DNA of 64,000 nucleotides from Biomphalaria glabrata (taxonomy: Eukaryota > Mollusca > Gastropoda > Planorbidae), in NCBI RefSeq assembly GCF_947242115.1, contig NC_074725.1:17485511-17549510 (forward strand), given 5' to 3'. How positions within the stretch are numbered: the first letter of the stretch is position 1; each line of letters begins with the position of its first letter. Shown here one piece after another: positions 48,801 to 57,454 of this stretch. The translations under genes were made by a program, and so were the position numbers. The notes under the pieces are model-generated. The model was not told where the DNA came from and ran no database searches. It saw only the letters and a program-made list of their open reading frames with translations.

Positions 48801-49023
48801 GGTTCCCGAAGGTACTCCCAGTTTTCAGCTTCAAGCCTTTGAAAGTGCCAGTATTTGTATTATCGTAAAAGGGGAAGGAGAAGCAACCAGTAAATCTCAG
48901 ATCCAGCCCATCAAGCTCAAGCCTGGCTCAGTTTTCTTTGTAGCTGCGGAGGCTTCTGTCAACATCACCATTGACCAAGGGCACTCTATGCTCTTGTTCC
49001 GAGCATACTCTGGGGTTTTTTAA
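33829..49023 (+). CDS. MPI: Mannose-6-phosphate isomerase, 8 coding exons
   Basis: It interconverts fructose-6-phosphate and mannose-6-phosphate in the cytosol and so feeds GDP-mannose synthesis for glycosylation. Exons with GT/AG ends and continuous phase: 33829-33844, 42236-42363, 43175-43375, 43537-43678, 46614-46796, 47111-47284, 47504-47712, 48802-49023. The product is 424 aa (human 423). The first exon codes MATPE plus one base, and the join reads [18 protein letters not shown], colinear with human MPI. The type I zinc site is complete: Gln110 and His112 (in IQAHPNK), Glu137 (in HKPEMAIAL), His276 (in NLPHAYLSG), with Arg295 in RAGLTPK as the catalytic arginine. Intron 1 is 8.4 kb and holds an OTU-like exon, a hAT, a solo LTR candidate and LINE tails. 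The gene appears functional. Confidence 0.97.
34660..35470. other. Unassigned stretch in MPI intron 1 with a GC-richer block
   Basis: From about 35150 to 35460 the GC content rises (GCTTCGCCGGCGCCGTGG, CGCTGCGCCGGCCGTC). No coding frame with recognisable homology was seen. It may be part of a mobile element or a regulatory island. Confidence 0.3.
35874..36173 (+). pseudogene. OTU-like cysteine protease domain, C-terminal half
   Basis: A frame that opens just after an acceptor-like TTTTTTTAACTCCAG (AG at 35872-35873) reads [20 protein letters not shown] and [13 protein letters not shown], then a W..L.P element, [16 protein letters not shown] and a stop at 36171-36173. This matches the second half of OTU domains: the GxW/TWA.T.E...A..L region, the I.T.SP strand and the catalytic-His motif NGNHFD. 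The first half, with the catalytic Asp and Cys, was not found upstream. OTU proteins remove ubiquitin; the domain is also carried by some transposons. Whether this is a nested gene's last exon, a retrocopy or a transposon scrap cannot be settled. It lies inside MPI intron 1 on the same strand. Confidence 0.6.
36890..38339. repeat. TCTAGA/AGATCT palindrome-rich block in MPI intron 1
   Basis: This is the largest such block, about 1.4 kb of CTAGATCTAGA words and TAGTCTAG or ACTAGT variants with AT-rich spacers. A LINE tail (37690-37775) and a hAT element (38348-39946) are inserted in or at its edge. Confidence 0.8.
37690..37775 (-). mobile_element. LINE 3' tail fragment
   Basis: On the minus strand it reads CTCCTTCTTCCC, TAGTGCCATTAGAGAATG, AAATGGGTTGCCTGAATCAG and CCAGGAAAACCAAC, matching the end of the CR1-like LINE at 63247-63590 and extending it by a few codons (AIRAWNGLPES-like). 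Confidence 0.65.
38348..39946 (+). mobile_element. Decayed hAT transposon (ZBED5/GTF2IRD2-like) with perfect target duplication
   Basis: The ends are CAGGTGTGGGCAAATTAC and GGTTGCCCACCCCTG, matching at 12 of the first 13 inverted positions, followed inside by GCGGCCCGC and GCGGCCC. The 8-mer ATCTAGAT flanks it at 38340-38347 and 39947-39954. Transposase remnants on the + strand include [16 protein letters not shown] and TDGACAL (38643-38740) and, further on, 39004-39453, a 149-codon frame with [20 protein letters not shown] (the stretch before the hAT C-terminal domain). The frame changes and stops, so the copy is inactive. At 1.6 kb it also has internal losses. Confidence 0.88.
40284..40773. 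mobile_element. Candidate solo LTR
   Basis: The 490-bp segment starts TGTTACGATC, ends GTTATAACA and is flanked by ATAT on both sides. It is less AT-rich than its surroundings. This is the form of an LTR left by recombination between the two ends of a retrotransposon; the family (Ty3-like or BEL-like) cannot be named from this alone. The TSD is weak evidence because the right side is an (AT)n run. Confidence 0.55.
40774..41110 (+). repeat. Dispersed repeat family B copy, partial
   Basis: After an (AT)n run it shows ACAATGCTTATATCAACTCT, a (CTGT)n stretch, ATTAACTATTGGTAATAAAT, GAAAGAAATTGTACTTGACT and CTGAATTAGTCCAC. The tRNA-like centre seen in other copies is missing. Confidence 0.75.
41271..41780 (+). 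repeat. Tandem duplication, period 255 bp
   Basis: The unit beginning AAGTCTGGAAACTATGGCTC occurs at 41271 and at 41526 with very few differences (a CCATCT insertion or loss and the length of the CT run). Each unit ends with the last 70 bp of the antisense LINE that follows, so the LINE 3' end and its flank were copied together. The near identity indicates a recent event. Confidence 0.92.
41704..42125 (-). mobile_element. LINE ORF2 C-terminus with C2H2-like finger
   Basis: A minus-strand frame (42089 to 41730) reads [37 protein letters not shown], then [33 protein letters not shown] and the finger CPTCDRSC...LFSHTRSC. This is the standard ending of a group of invertebrate LINEs. The 3' end runs into a (GA)n tract. 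The reverse transcriptase is missing. Other fragments of the same family are at 8396, 41457 and 56152. Confidence 0.85.
43863..44105 (-). repeat. tRNA-derived SINE, family C, in MPI intron 4
   Basis: On the minus strand a tRNA-like head (CGTGGTAGAGAGGCTAAG, B box GAGGTTCGACACCCG) is followed by a body with CCCAGATACACACACC and GAGCGCTATATAAAAGCC. A fragment of the same family lies at 10055-10180. Confidence 0.8.
44460..44960. repeat. TCTAGA/AGATCT palindrome-rich block in MPI intron 4
   Basis: Two clusters of CTAGATCTAGA words separated by about 200 bp of ordinary intron. Confidence 0.6.
45470..46560 (+). repeat. Dispersed repeat family B, two parts
   Basis: The left part (45470-45635) has ACAAAGCTTATATAAACTCC, TTATTTCTCCCACTTCC and ATCAATAAAAAAAAATTAAC. 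The right part (about 46430-46560) has TTAATTAATTTTGTTTGATA and ATATAAGCTTTG. About 800 bp of AT-rich sequence between them does not match the family. The right part lies directly before MPI exon 5 (46614). Confidence 0.6.
46846..46960 (+). repeat. Dispersed repeat F fragment in MPI intron 5
   Basis: TATGGTTCAGATTAGTAATC, TATCTGAGATGAACCGCGCA and AGATCAGGCAGTTCTC match the fragment at 22140-22285. Confidence 0.6.
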
Positions 49024-49115
49024 TGATGGTTTCCAGTTAATTCAGTAGTAGCATTTTTTTTTGTGTGGAACACCCTCTTGACAGCAAGTTAATTGAGAAT
49101 TCTGACAAATAAAAA
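49024..49115 (+). terminator. MPI 3' UTR with first AATAAA
   Basis: The TAA at 49021-49023 is followed by AATAAA at about 49108, only 85 bp downstream, which would give a short 3' UTR. Longer alternatives are possible (see the stretch to 52850). Confidence 0.5.
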
Positions 49116-52100
49116 ATCTTGACCAGAAATGTGAAGCTATGTTAGTTACTGATGTGCTTTGTATTCATGAGAATGTGTCTTTAGGTTTAGCATATGTATT
49201 GTTTTGTTGTTGTCAGCTGACTGTAAAATGAGCTAACAACAAACTATTGGTTTGTGTGCTACATATTTGCAGATGTATTTTTTTGTTGTTTTTTTCATGC
49301 CAAAACAGTATGTCATAGTAATGTTTGGAGAAGTAAAAACGGATTTAACTATCAGGTCTATATTTGTAGTGAAAACTGGTTAAACATGCTAACCTAGAAG
49401 AATGGATTTCAAGTTCTTTTAAATAAATGAATGCTAAGCAAATATACAGGTATCAATTAAAATAACTAATGTCTAGTTATTGTTTGCTTTAATTATTCTT
49501 AATAAGCTTGTACAGTGGAACACTGTCACTTTGGCAGTACTGTACGAAACAAACAACTAGTCGGTTCTTATAATGTTTAGCAGTGACCAAACTTTGCCCT
49601 GTGGCTGGCTGCTTACAATATTTATTTATTGCTTACTTGGTCCAATACCTATGCGTGTATATTTATTTATATCATCTGCTTGGCCAAGTAGCTCTTTGTC
49701 TATAGCAATGAAATATGTAGACAGACATTTTTGTGTATGACTGTGGAAAACTTAATGGAATTCATTCACTAATAGAAATTTCATTATATATATACTTAGA
49801 TTTTTTAAAGGTTTTTTTCAGTGAGACCTTAATCAGTATAAATTATTTTTGTTTGATTGATTTACAAATTTTTCTGAATCTTTAAGATGGAATTCAACAT
49901 AGTGTTTAGCCTATTTTTTTGAAAGTCTTCAATTCAAGGATCTTAAATGTGTTACTTTCTGTTTGATCAGACATTGTAACAATTCTATGTGTTGTATTTG
50001 AATTTGTATTCTATTATTCCTTCTTCCTTTATTTGTTACATTTTATTTGGCAACATTTCTCATTCCTTATACATTGTACATTTAACAATTTCTTGTTTTG
50101 AGAGCTCCCTATTGTGTGACATGTATTTTGATTTAAACAGTCTACCTAGCTTATTTATAATGTACTTCCTTTATTGACTCTTTTTTTGATCTCATCCATT
50201 GAGTCCCGTGTATTTGTTAATAACACAGCCGACATCTAAGCCAATCTGATCCTATGATCGCATGCAACATATTCAAAGTGTGGGGTTTTTCTTTTTTTTT
50301 GCTTGGTTTTATTTTTTTCCCCAGGCTCTTGTATCTGTAACTCGTATTTGGTGATAACTATAGGTCGTTATATTGGGAGTTACATTGATCTATATCTTAT
50401 CTTATATAATACAGACATTACTTCAAAAAAGTATCGGAGTAGACGAGTATAAATGTGAACAGAACATTCAAGTCAAAAATATATCTGGACTTGTTGAAAT
50501 GCATGTTTTTGTTTTTAAGTTACAGTGGTTTAACTGTTTAAAAAGGTGAATCAGTTGTAAAGTAAGTTGCATGCAGTAAATATTGCATTGAATAATTTGA
50601 GAGAAAGGATGTATTCAGTTCAACTGTAGAATATATGCCCAGGCTGTGTTTTCACTTTGTTGCAACTGTATTGAAAAATTACTCTTATTTATTTCAAAGT
50701 TTACATTTTCACATCTCTAGAAGAAATTTAGGGTGAGATGAAATACTGTCTATCCTGTCAAGATGTTCAAAATTTGATAAATAGCACTCTTTATTTAGAT
50801 GTCCAAAGCAGTCATCAGACAACATGGTCTCTTTGAGGCTTTGAAGTTTCACTGGGTAGATGGTAAGCATATTGTCCTCACACATCTAGTAATTTTAAAA
50901 AAGTTAAAGATTTTGTTAGTCACTTAGCTTACAGGATGGTGATGTTTTCTTTCATAATATTGGAGATCTGATAATGTATTTATTCTTTTTGTGACCCATA
51001 AAATATTCTTGTGTTTGATTATTTTTATTTTTTTATTCTTTAAGAATGATTCTTAGGCTTAGAAGCTGACCAGTAACCACAATGTCTTTTTCTTTCTAAG
51101 GTACACATTCTGTTAATTACAATCTTTTTGAAGCTAGCAACATTGCTTCTTTTTGCTGTCATTTTTTAACTTTACTGTCAATATTACTAGAGCAGATGAC
51201 CTTAATTTGCATTACTTATAACACCAGTGAATAGAATACTTAAAAAATGTAAATCCTACATACTACCTCATTTACAATGCAGGGGTGGAGGAAGATTATA
51301 ACCTTTTTTTTTTTTTTCTAAGAAATATTTTCATATTGCTATCAGATTTTACTGCTTGCAGAGAATAATCACTCTCACTTCCTGTTGCTTTTAGGATGCT
51401 GGCATTAGTGAGAATATTTCTTTTGGCGTTAAATGATAAAATGTGCAGTGGTTCTAATTGTACAGGCATGCATACTGTTGGAGAGGATATGAACCAAAGC
51501 TAAACCCTAACCAATAGAAAACTTGTTGCTAACTATTCCTTAGCAACTGAGAACAATATCACCAACTGTCCAAAGTATTTTATTTGTGTAAACTGTATGA
51601 TTTTTGGTTAGATATTCTTTCTTTTTGTATCCCTGTTGTAATCCACTATCAATGTTGACAACCAGTCTCTTGTTATCCACACATATTAAGAGATGGGCTT
51701 GTTGGAAGATATTAACACCCTAAGACTAGCTTTAACAAACATTTGCTTGCCTTAAATATTTGTTCATGTTTTATTCTTTTCCAACAATGTCTTTCTGGTC
51801 CTGTCAGTTCAACTTTGTTGTTTCTCACATCTTGTGCTCCAGTGATTAGTCTAGAACCCACCTCCTTTGTGCAGAAATATTTGGGCCCCAGACAACCTTC
51901 TGCCTATGCATCACAAAAGGCTGAAAGCGGGCACCCTTCTATTTGGGTCTCATTAAAGAGTTCTATTTGTCCCCCACCCCTCCTGGCTGCGGGCCTGAGC
52001 TAGGGTAAATAATCTGTGAAAAAAAATCATAATAAAAATTGCAGACTAAACTTAAATCTCGAATTGATGGGGCCTAGTGTGAAGCTTGACTGGACCTATT

Positions 52101-52850
52101 CATGCATTTTGTGCTGTACATTTTGGATGCAACCTTGTCAACTTGTGGTGACATTTTAATGCAAACAAATGTTGGATGTTTATTAAATGATCTTGGTGGT
52201 ACAAGTGTGAGGATAAAATGGTTAGACTGATAGGTTTTGTTTCGTTCACTTCCTAGTTGAGAATTTAAAGACATGCAACAGTGTTTCATGTCCCTAACAA
52301 GTCACACTGGTTCACTTTGGTGAATGCTCAATTTTTTAAAAACCTTTCTGATGCATGTGGCCTAGAGTGATGTGATTCGTGTTGACATGGATAGTACTGT
52401 TATGTTGATATTATGAGGTAGATTTAGCTTGTAGCAGCGATACCAAGACATCTTACTGTTTGGAGAGTGTATTTGTTTTACTTTGGTTAGAAGATGTTTT
52501 GGGATGTCTTACAAAATGTACAAATATCTTGTATACATGAGCATGCACTAGAACTGGTTCGCTTTCATTCAGTTTGAAGTTACAGTATTTTAATTATCCA
52601 GCTTGGTTTCTTTGTATTAGAATAATAGACCTTGAAATGTATACGAGAATTTACAAATGCTCACCATTTGTACAGCATCAAAAATTCAGTTTATTGTCGA
52701 GTTCAATAGTATCTCATGACAAATTGATCGTTTTGAGTATGTTGTGCACTATGTCTTTAAGTGAATGCGAATGAAAAGTCTACACAGTTGTCAACAAATG
52801 TACTGAAACTTGGTGGCAAATAAAGGATCTAAACGTGATTGTCTTCTTTC
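49116..52850 (+). other. Repeat-poor stretch, possible long 3' UTR or unrecognised transcript
   Basis: Unlike the rest of the window this 3.7 kb has almost no transposon remnants. A 64-bp island at 50799-50862 lies between TTTATTTAG and GTAAGCAT and reads MSKAVIRQHGLFEALKFHWV. An AATAAA stands at about 52819, just before the next repeat cluster. It may be extended 3' UTR of MPI with an extra spliced exon, or a separate transcript. No protein family is recognised. Confidence 0.3.
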
Positions 52851-52919
52851 TTGTTTTTTTTTATTTTATTAATTCTTACTAAAGACTCACACTTGACTCA
52901 TAGTTCAGAAATAAATACA

Positions 52920-53698
52920 TAAATAAACAAGGTTACAAAGACAGTTTATGTGGAAACACAAACTCAAAATCGGTACACCCAGGCAGGTAAAAAGGCAGGT
53001 TTCAATATTTTCAGAAAGAACAAGAATGAAATTCTATCAGAGAAAATTGACAAGAGAAGAATGGAGAAAGAAGGTTGTCAGATCTTGTGTGGTGGCCCAG
53101 CAGACCAAAGGATAGGTGAAAGTGAATATGTGGTTAGATGTGAACCTGGCCTAATTAATGTCTTATAATGAAAATCTAATTGTTTTTTAAAGGGTCAGAC
53201 TCATATTCCTCAAGAAAAAAATATTTCCGTAAATTAAAATAAAAAAATTCCTTTGGTTATAATAACGTGCTCTATAGCTATATATGGACACACTGCAGTT
53301 CACGAGATAATATGCAAAACCACTTATTAATTGTTGTTTTAAATTATGTCCAACTTAAATACATACTAAATAGATTTTTTTTAAAGTAAACATTTTTGTG
53401 TGTAAATGTAGTAGTATGACAGAACTTATTTAACTTAGCAATACAAATGTAAAAAAAATATTTTTTTTGACAAAAATCTAAAACCATTAGCATAAATGTG
53501 TTACAAATATGGCTGGTTGCTATCTTCCCTAATAAAGAACTTCCCGTGTTTGTTACTATTAATAGTGAATAGTTGTAAAAGTGGTGTATTTTTATGAATA
53601 AACTGCTTGCATAAGTGATTTAAAAAATTAGATTTTTCGCTTTGAGAAGAAAAAAAAAGTAGCCATTGCATCAGAACTTAGAATGGTCTAAAATATTA
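52920..53698 (-). repeat. Composite dispersed repeat G, copy 2, without the SINE
   Basis: In reverse orientation it matches 24864-25670: GGTTACAAAGACAGTTT, GGAAACACAAACTCAAAATC, GTGAACCTGGCCTAATTAAT and CATTGCATCAGAACTTAG. It runs unbroken through the site where copy 1 carries a family A SINE. Part of it is a LINE tail in + orientation. It stops where the 42-bp array region begins. Confidence 0.8.
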
Positions 53699-53699
53699 T

Positions 53700-53739
53700 G
53701 ATGAACTGTTGGAACGTTCAGATGACTAGACCAATATAC
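53700..53739 (-). repeat. Single inverted unit of the 42-bp array
   Basis: GATGAACTGTTGGAACGTTC and the following 20 bp are the reverse complement of the array unit that starts at 53801. About 60 bp separate them, made of two copies of a 29-bp ACTTTATTTNTATNTTGAAA segment. Confidence 0.85.
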
Positions 53740-53800
53740 TTTATTTGTATGTTGAAAAGGTAAATATACTTTATTTTTATATTGAAAAGGTATTTTTAAG

Positions 53801-54216
53801 CATCTCGTATATCGGTCTAGTCATCTGAACGTTCCGACAGTTCATCTCGTATATTGGTCTAGTCTTCTGAACGTTCCAACAGTTCATCTCGTATATTGTT
53901 CTAGTCATCTGAACGTTCCGACAGTTCATCTCGTATATTGGTCTAGTCATCTGAACGTTCCAACAGTTCATCTCGTATATTGGTCTAGTCATCTGAACGT
54001 TCCAACTGTTCATCTCGTATATTGGTCTAGTCATCTGAACGTTCCAACTGTTCATCTCGTATATTGGTCTAGTCATCTGAACGTTCCAACTGTTCATCTC
54101 GTATATTGGTCTAGTCATCTGAACGTTCCAACAGTTCATCTCGTATATTGGTCTAGTCATCTGAACACTCCAACAGTTCATCTCGTATATTGGTCTAGTC
54201 ATCTGAACGTTCCAAC
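53801..54216 (+). repeat. 42-bp tandem array, 10 units
   Basis: The unit begins CATCTCGTATATTGGTCTAG and ends GAACGTTCCAACAGTT. Units start every 42 bp from 53801 to 54179, the last slightly short, with a few substitutions (ATCGG, CTTCTG, CACTCC variants). Because 42 is a multiple of three, one reverse frame stays open as a 14-residue repeat (MTRPIYEMNCWNVQ); this is not taken as a gene. Confidence 0.95.
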
Positions 54217-54874
54217 ATAAAGATGAAAACGAGGAAGACGAAGATGCAGAAAAGAAATGAGCTGCGCACTAACGCTCGGGAAATCGGAAGGGTATGGTGA
54301 TGTCTGACAAAGGGAAATGGGAATAGGTTGGAGTGTTAGTCTTCATTTCATTTGAAATAAATGTAAGTTTGATCCCGCAATGGTGGAGGGTGCCTGACAT
54401 GTAAATAAGTTTAATTTCAATACGCAGACGGGTGTTTTTGTAATTACATTGTTGTATAGAAGTGATGAGATTTGAATTGAAACGGGCTTAGTTGAGAAAT
54501 TTTGAATGTCTCTAAGGTGTTCCTGGAGTCGTGTTTTTAAGATCCTGCCTGTTTCCAATGTAGATCATTAGAAACCTTGAGCATATATGTCACCTCTCTC
54601 TGAGTTTTAGAGTGGGGAAAAGGGGGAGTAAGAATAGACACGAAAAAAATAGTTAAAAATACATTTAGTAGTTGTAGTACCATAAATAATTATATAGTTA
54701 TTTACGCAAGTACCAAGATGACCGACAAAAGCCAAGCTTGGAAACGTATTTTGCAAAATACATTAGACTCCTTGAAACGAGATGAGAAAGGCTGCCACTG
54801 CGGGACTGTAGTTAGTGGAGAAAAACATTTTTTGAATAGGCGGAATTTTAAAACTATTTATTTACTTATAATAA

Positions 54875-55070
54875 TTGGAAAAAGAAAAAGAGGTAGACAG
54901 AGAAAGCGCTGTGAAGACATCATAAAAGAATGGACATTGAAAGAGGGTTCTATCCTAGACAAAAAAACAACAACAACAAAAAAAACAAAAAAAAACAGAG
55001 GATTGGAAATAGACAGATTATGTGTGGTGCCCCATCGGTCCAACAGATTAAGGGACAGGTGAAGGTGAAT
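54875..55070 (+). mobile_element. LINE 3' tail fragment
   Basis: The frame GKRKRGRQRKRCEDIIKEWT and the ending VVPHRSNRLRDR match the tail of the LINE at 3934-4393. An expanded ACAACAACAAAAAAAACA run interrupts it. The reverse transcriptase is absent. Confidence 0.75.
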
Positions 55071-55622
55071 AATTTTAGTAAGAGGGGGATGATATATTTA
55101 AAAAACTCAAATAGCGGTAATGCAAATTAATAATTAAACAAATCCTCTACGTTGGAGATTCTTACTAGAGTGAACATAAGTGAACCAAACCATTATTTAT
55201 CCCTCTTCTTCCGCAAACCCAAATTTTAAGGTTTCCATAGAAACTGGTCAACAATTTTAAAACTTTAAGTTAAAAAATCATAAAAATATGTGCCTAGGTT
55301 CAAAGAAAGTAAAAAAAAAAAAAAAAAGATTAGGTTGACGAAGACTTTAATTCCGTCCAATTATTATGCACGTCACGTTCCTCAACGCGAGACAGTGACG
55401 AGAAATGAATGATAGCTATCTTAGGATTTCCTCTGAGTTGTAGCAGACAAGCTGAGGTGACAAAGGCATTTTTATGGTCTTGTTATGTTCAAGGATTTTC
55501 CTTCCCATAATACGTTTCTTCAAGGAGAAACCAGTTAGTTCTTTGAGTGACAGTGCGGCGAATCACATGTAATAATGTAATATGTAATATACAAACTATA
55601 AGGGCCTATATATGACTTGATG

Positions 55623-55751
55623 TTGGTAGACTTGGGCAAAGAAATGTTTGTTTGTTTGTTTGTTTGTTTACTTTCTACTGTTCTGTTCTTGAAAACTTAT
55701 TTCTTAAAAATGTGTTGCTACTTAGTGTAACTCTTTGCCCAAGTCTACCAA
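55623..55751. mobile_element. 129-bp MITE with perfect 20-bp inverted ends
   Basis: The left arm TTGGTAGACTTGGGCAAAGA (55623-55642) is the exact reverse complement of 55732-55751. The centre includes a (GTTT)n run. No target duplication is obvious and the superfamily cannot be assigned. It could fold into a hairpin if transcribed. Confidence 0.75.
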
Positions 55752-56151
55752 AAACCTAAAACCGCTCCTTTATACAAAGCTTATATCAAATCACTCTTGT
55801 CTGGTAAAAAAGTATGTAGGGCCTACACGTTATTTCTCCGACACCCAATCTCGGATCAAGATGAAATTTTGCACAATTATTTCTTTTGCCTGACAACACA
55901 AAAATCAATAAAAAAATTAACCAATTAATTAATTAACTATTGGTAATTAATTATTTCATTTGATATCTCGAACAAGGGAAAATTGTTTTAGACTTATATG
56001 AATTAGTCCACTTTTTAGGTCACCGCTTTATAGTAAGTTCGAAAGAAACAATAAATAACTATACAATGTTTAGTTTTCATACACCTCACTAGCAGAGTGG
56101 TTAGAATGTCGGCTTGAGGAGGCTTGAGTCATGAGTTCGAATTCATTTTTT

Positions 56152-56288
56152 TTTCTCTCTGTGGCATTTTACGTCTCGAGAGAACATCTTTTCCTTTGCA
56201 ACTTCTTGTGTGACTAAAGAGGCCAATCCTTGATACACAGCTGCGATCACAGGTTGGGCATATATAATCACCAGGCCCCGTTTCATTT
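56152..56288 (-). mobile_element. LINE 3' fragment nested in repeat B
   Basis: Minus-strand translation gives [20 protein letters not shown] and SHTRSCKGK, as in the LINE at 41704-42125. It interrupts the family B repeat just after the tRNA-like module and ends in TCTCTCT. Confidence 0.8.
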
Positions 56289-56391
56289 TTTTCTATAAAT
56301 GCTTTAAAAAAAAAAAACAACATTTACGGTAAAATTCTCCTACATCTCCCCTTCTTTCTCCTCCCCCTATTTCCCCAACTGGTCTAGACAC

Positions 56392-56985
56392 GTGATAGGA
56401 TCCTAGCGTGTTGAGAAAGTGATAGGATCCTAGCGTGTTGAGAAAGTGATAGGATCCTAGCGTGTTGAGAAAGTGATAGGATCCTAGCGTGTTGAGAAAG
56501 TGATAGGATCCTAGCGTGTTGAGAAAGTGATAGGATCCTAGCGTGTTGAGAAAGTGATAGGATCTTAGCGTGTTGAGAAAGTGATAGGATCCTAGCGTGT
56601 TGAGAAAGTGATAGGATCCTAGCGTGTTGAGAAAGTGATAGGATCCTAGCGTGTCGAGAAAGTGATAGGATCTTAGCGTGTTGAGAAAGTGATAGGATCC
56701 TAGCGTGTTGAGAAAGTGATAGGATCCTAGCGTGTTGAGAAAGTGATAGGATCCTAGCGTGTTGAGAAAGTGATAGGATCCTAGCGTGTTGAGAAAGTGA
56801 TAGGATCCTAGCGTGTTGAGAAAGTGATAGGATCTTAGCGTGTTGAGAAAGTGATAGGATCCTAGCGTGTTGAGAAAGTGATAGGATCCTAGCGTGTTGA
56901 GAAAGTGATAGGATCCTAGCGTGTTGAGAAAGTGATAGGATCTTAGCGTGTTGAGAAAGTGATAGGATCCTAGCGTGTTGAGAAA
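56392..56985 (+). repeat. 27-bp minisatellite, 22 units
   Basis: The unit starts GTGATAGGATCCTAGCGTGT and ends TGAGAAA; 594 bp is exactly 22 units. Units 7, 11, 17 and 21 share a C-to-T change (GATCTTAG), and unit 10 has GTGTCGAG. Sister copies of repeat B hold this word only once. Confidence 0.97.
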
Positions 56986-57174
56986 GCTACAAGCATGAAA
57001 TAGCTCTAAAAAAAAATAAAATTGGTAAAAATATTTCTAATCGCACATATTTATTGTTGTAGATTTATTAAAAAACGTAATTACATTACATGGCTGACCT
57101 TAACTAATTGATAGGCCTACAACTACACTTCGTATAAGCTTTTTTTTTTTTTTTATTTTAAAGTATTTTTTTTT

Positions 57175-57330
57175 CTGTTTTTCTTGTTACAAAGTCTGTC
57201 TGTCTGCCTGGTACAAATTTAGTACAGGCTTTTTTCTCCCAACTTCCCTTTTTTGTGGATCTAGTTGAAATTCTGCACAACTATTTATAGTCAATGACAT
57301 TACTTGAATCAATACAAAAACAAAACAAAT
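57175..57330 (+). repeat. Family B repeat, head fragment
   Basis: TTGTTACAAAGTCTGTCTGT, GGTACAAATTTAGTACAGGC and TTGAAATTCTGCACAACTAT match the start of the family. It follows the previous copy head to tail. Confidence 0.65.
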
Positions 57331-57454
57331 AAAAACAGTTTTATTTAGAAAAAGGGAGTTAAACCTTGCCGTATTGAGAAATATTATTTTGCGTTTCCTC
57401 TCCTTAGATAAGCTTTGCTTTTTAAAATGTATTTTTATCTTTTACTTGTCTATC

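Larger units (their letters stand above)
55775..57170 (+). repeat. Dispersed repeat family B, expanded copy
   Basis: It carries all family landmarks (ACAAAGCTTATATCAAATCA, CCAATTAATTAATTAACTAT, ATGAATTAGTCCAC, a tRNA-like module CTAGCAGAGTGGTTAGAATG with GAGTTCGAATTC at 56090-56145, then ATTGGTAAAAATATTTCTAA and GTATAAGC). Inside are a LINE fragment (56152-56288) and a 22-unit minisatellite (56392-56985). A second copy starts head to tail at about 57175. Confidence 0.85.

Noticed and set aside
51743-52003. An 86-codon + strand frame downstream of MPI
   Set aside because: Low-complexity hydrophobic start, no family recognised; more likely part of a 3' UTR or intergenic sequence.
53777-54202. 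A 141-codon minus-strand frame with a 14-residue repeat
   Set aside because: The unit is 42 bp, so any stop-free frame stays open automatically. There is no independent sign of coding and the array continues a dispersed repeat.
56392-56985. A CRISPR-like array
   Set aside because: The units abut directly with no unique spacers, and the genome is an animal nuclear genome.
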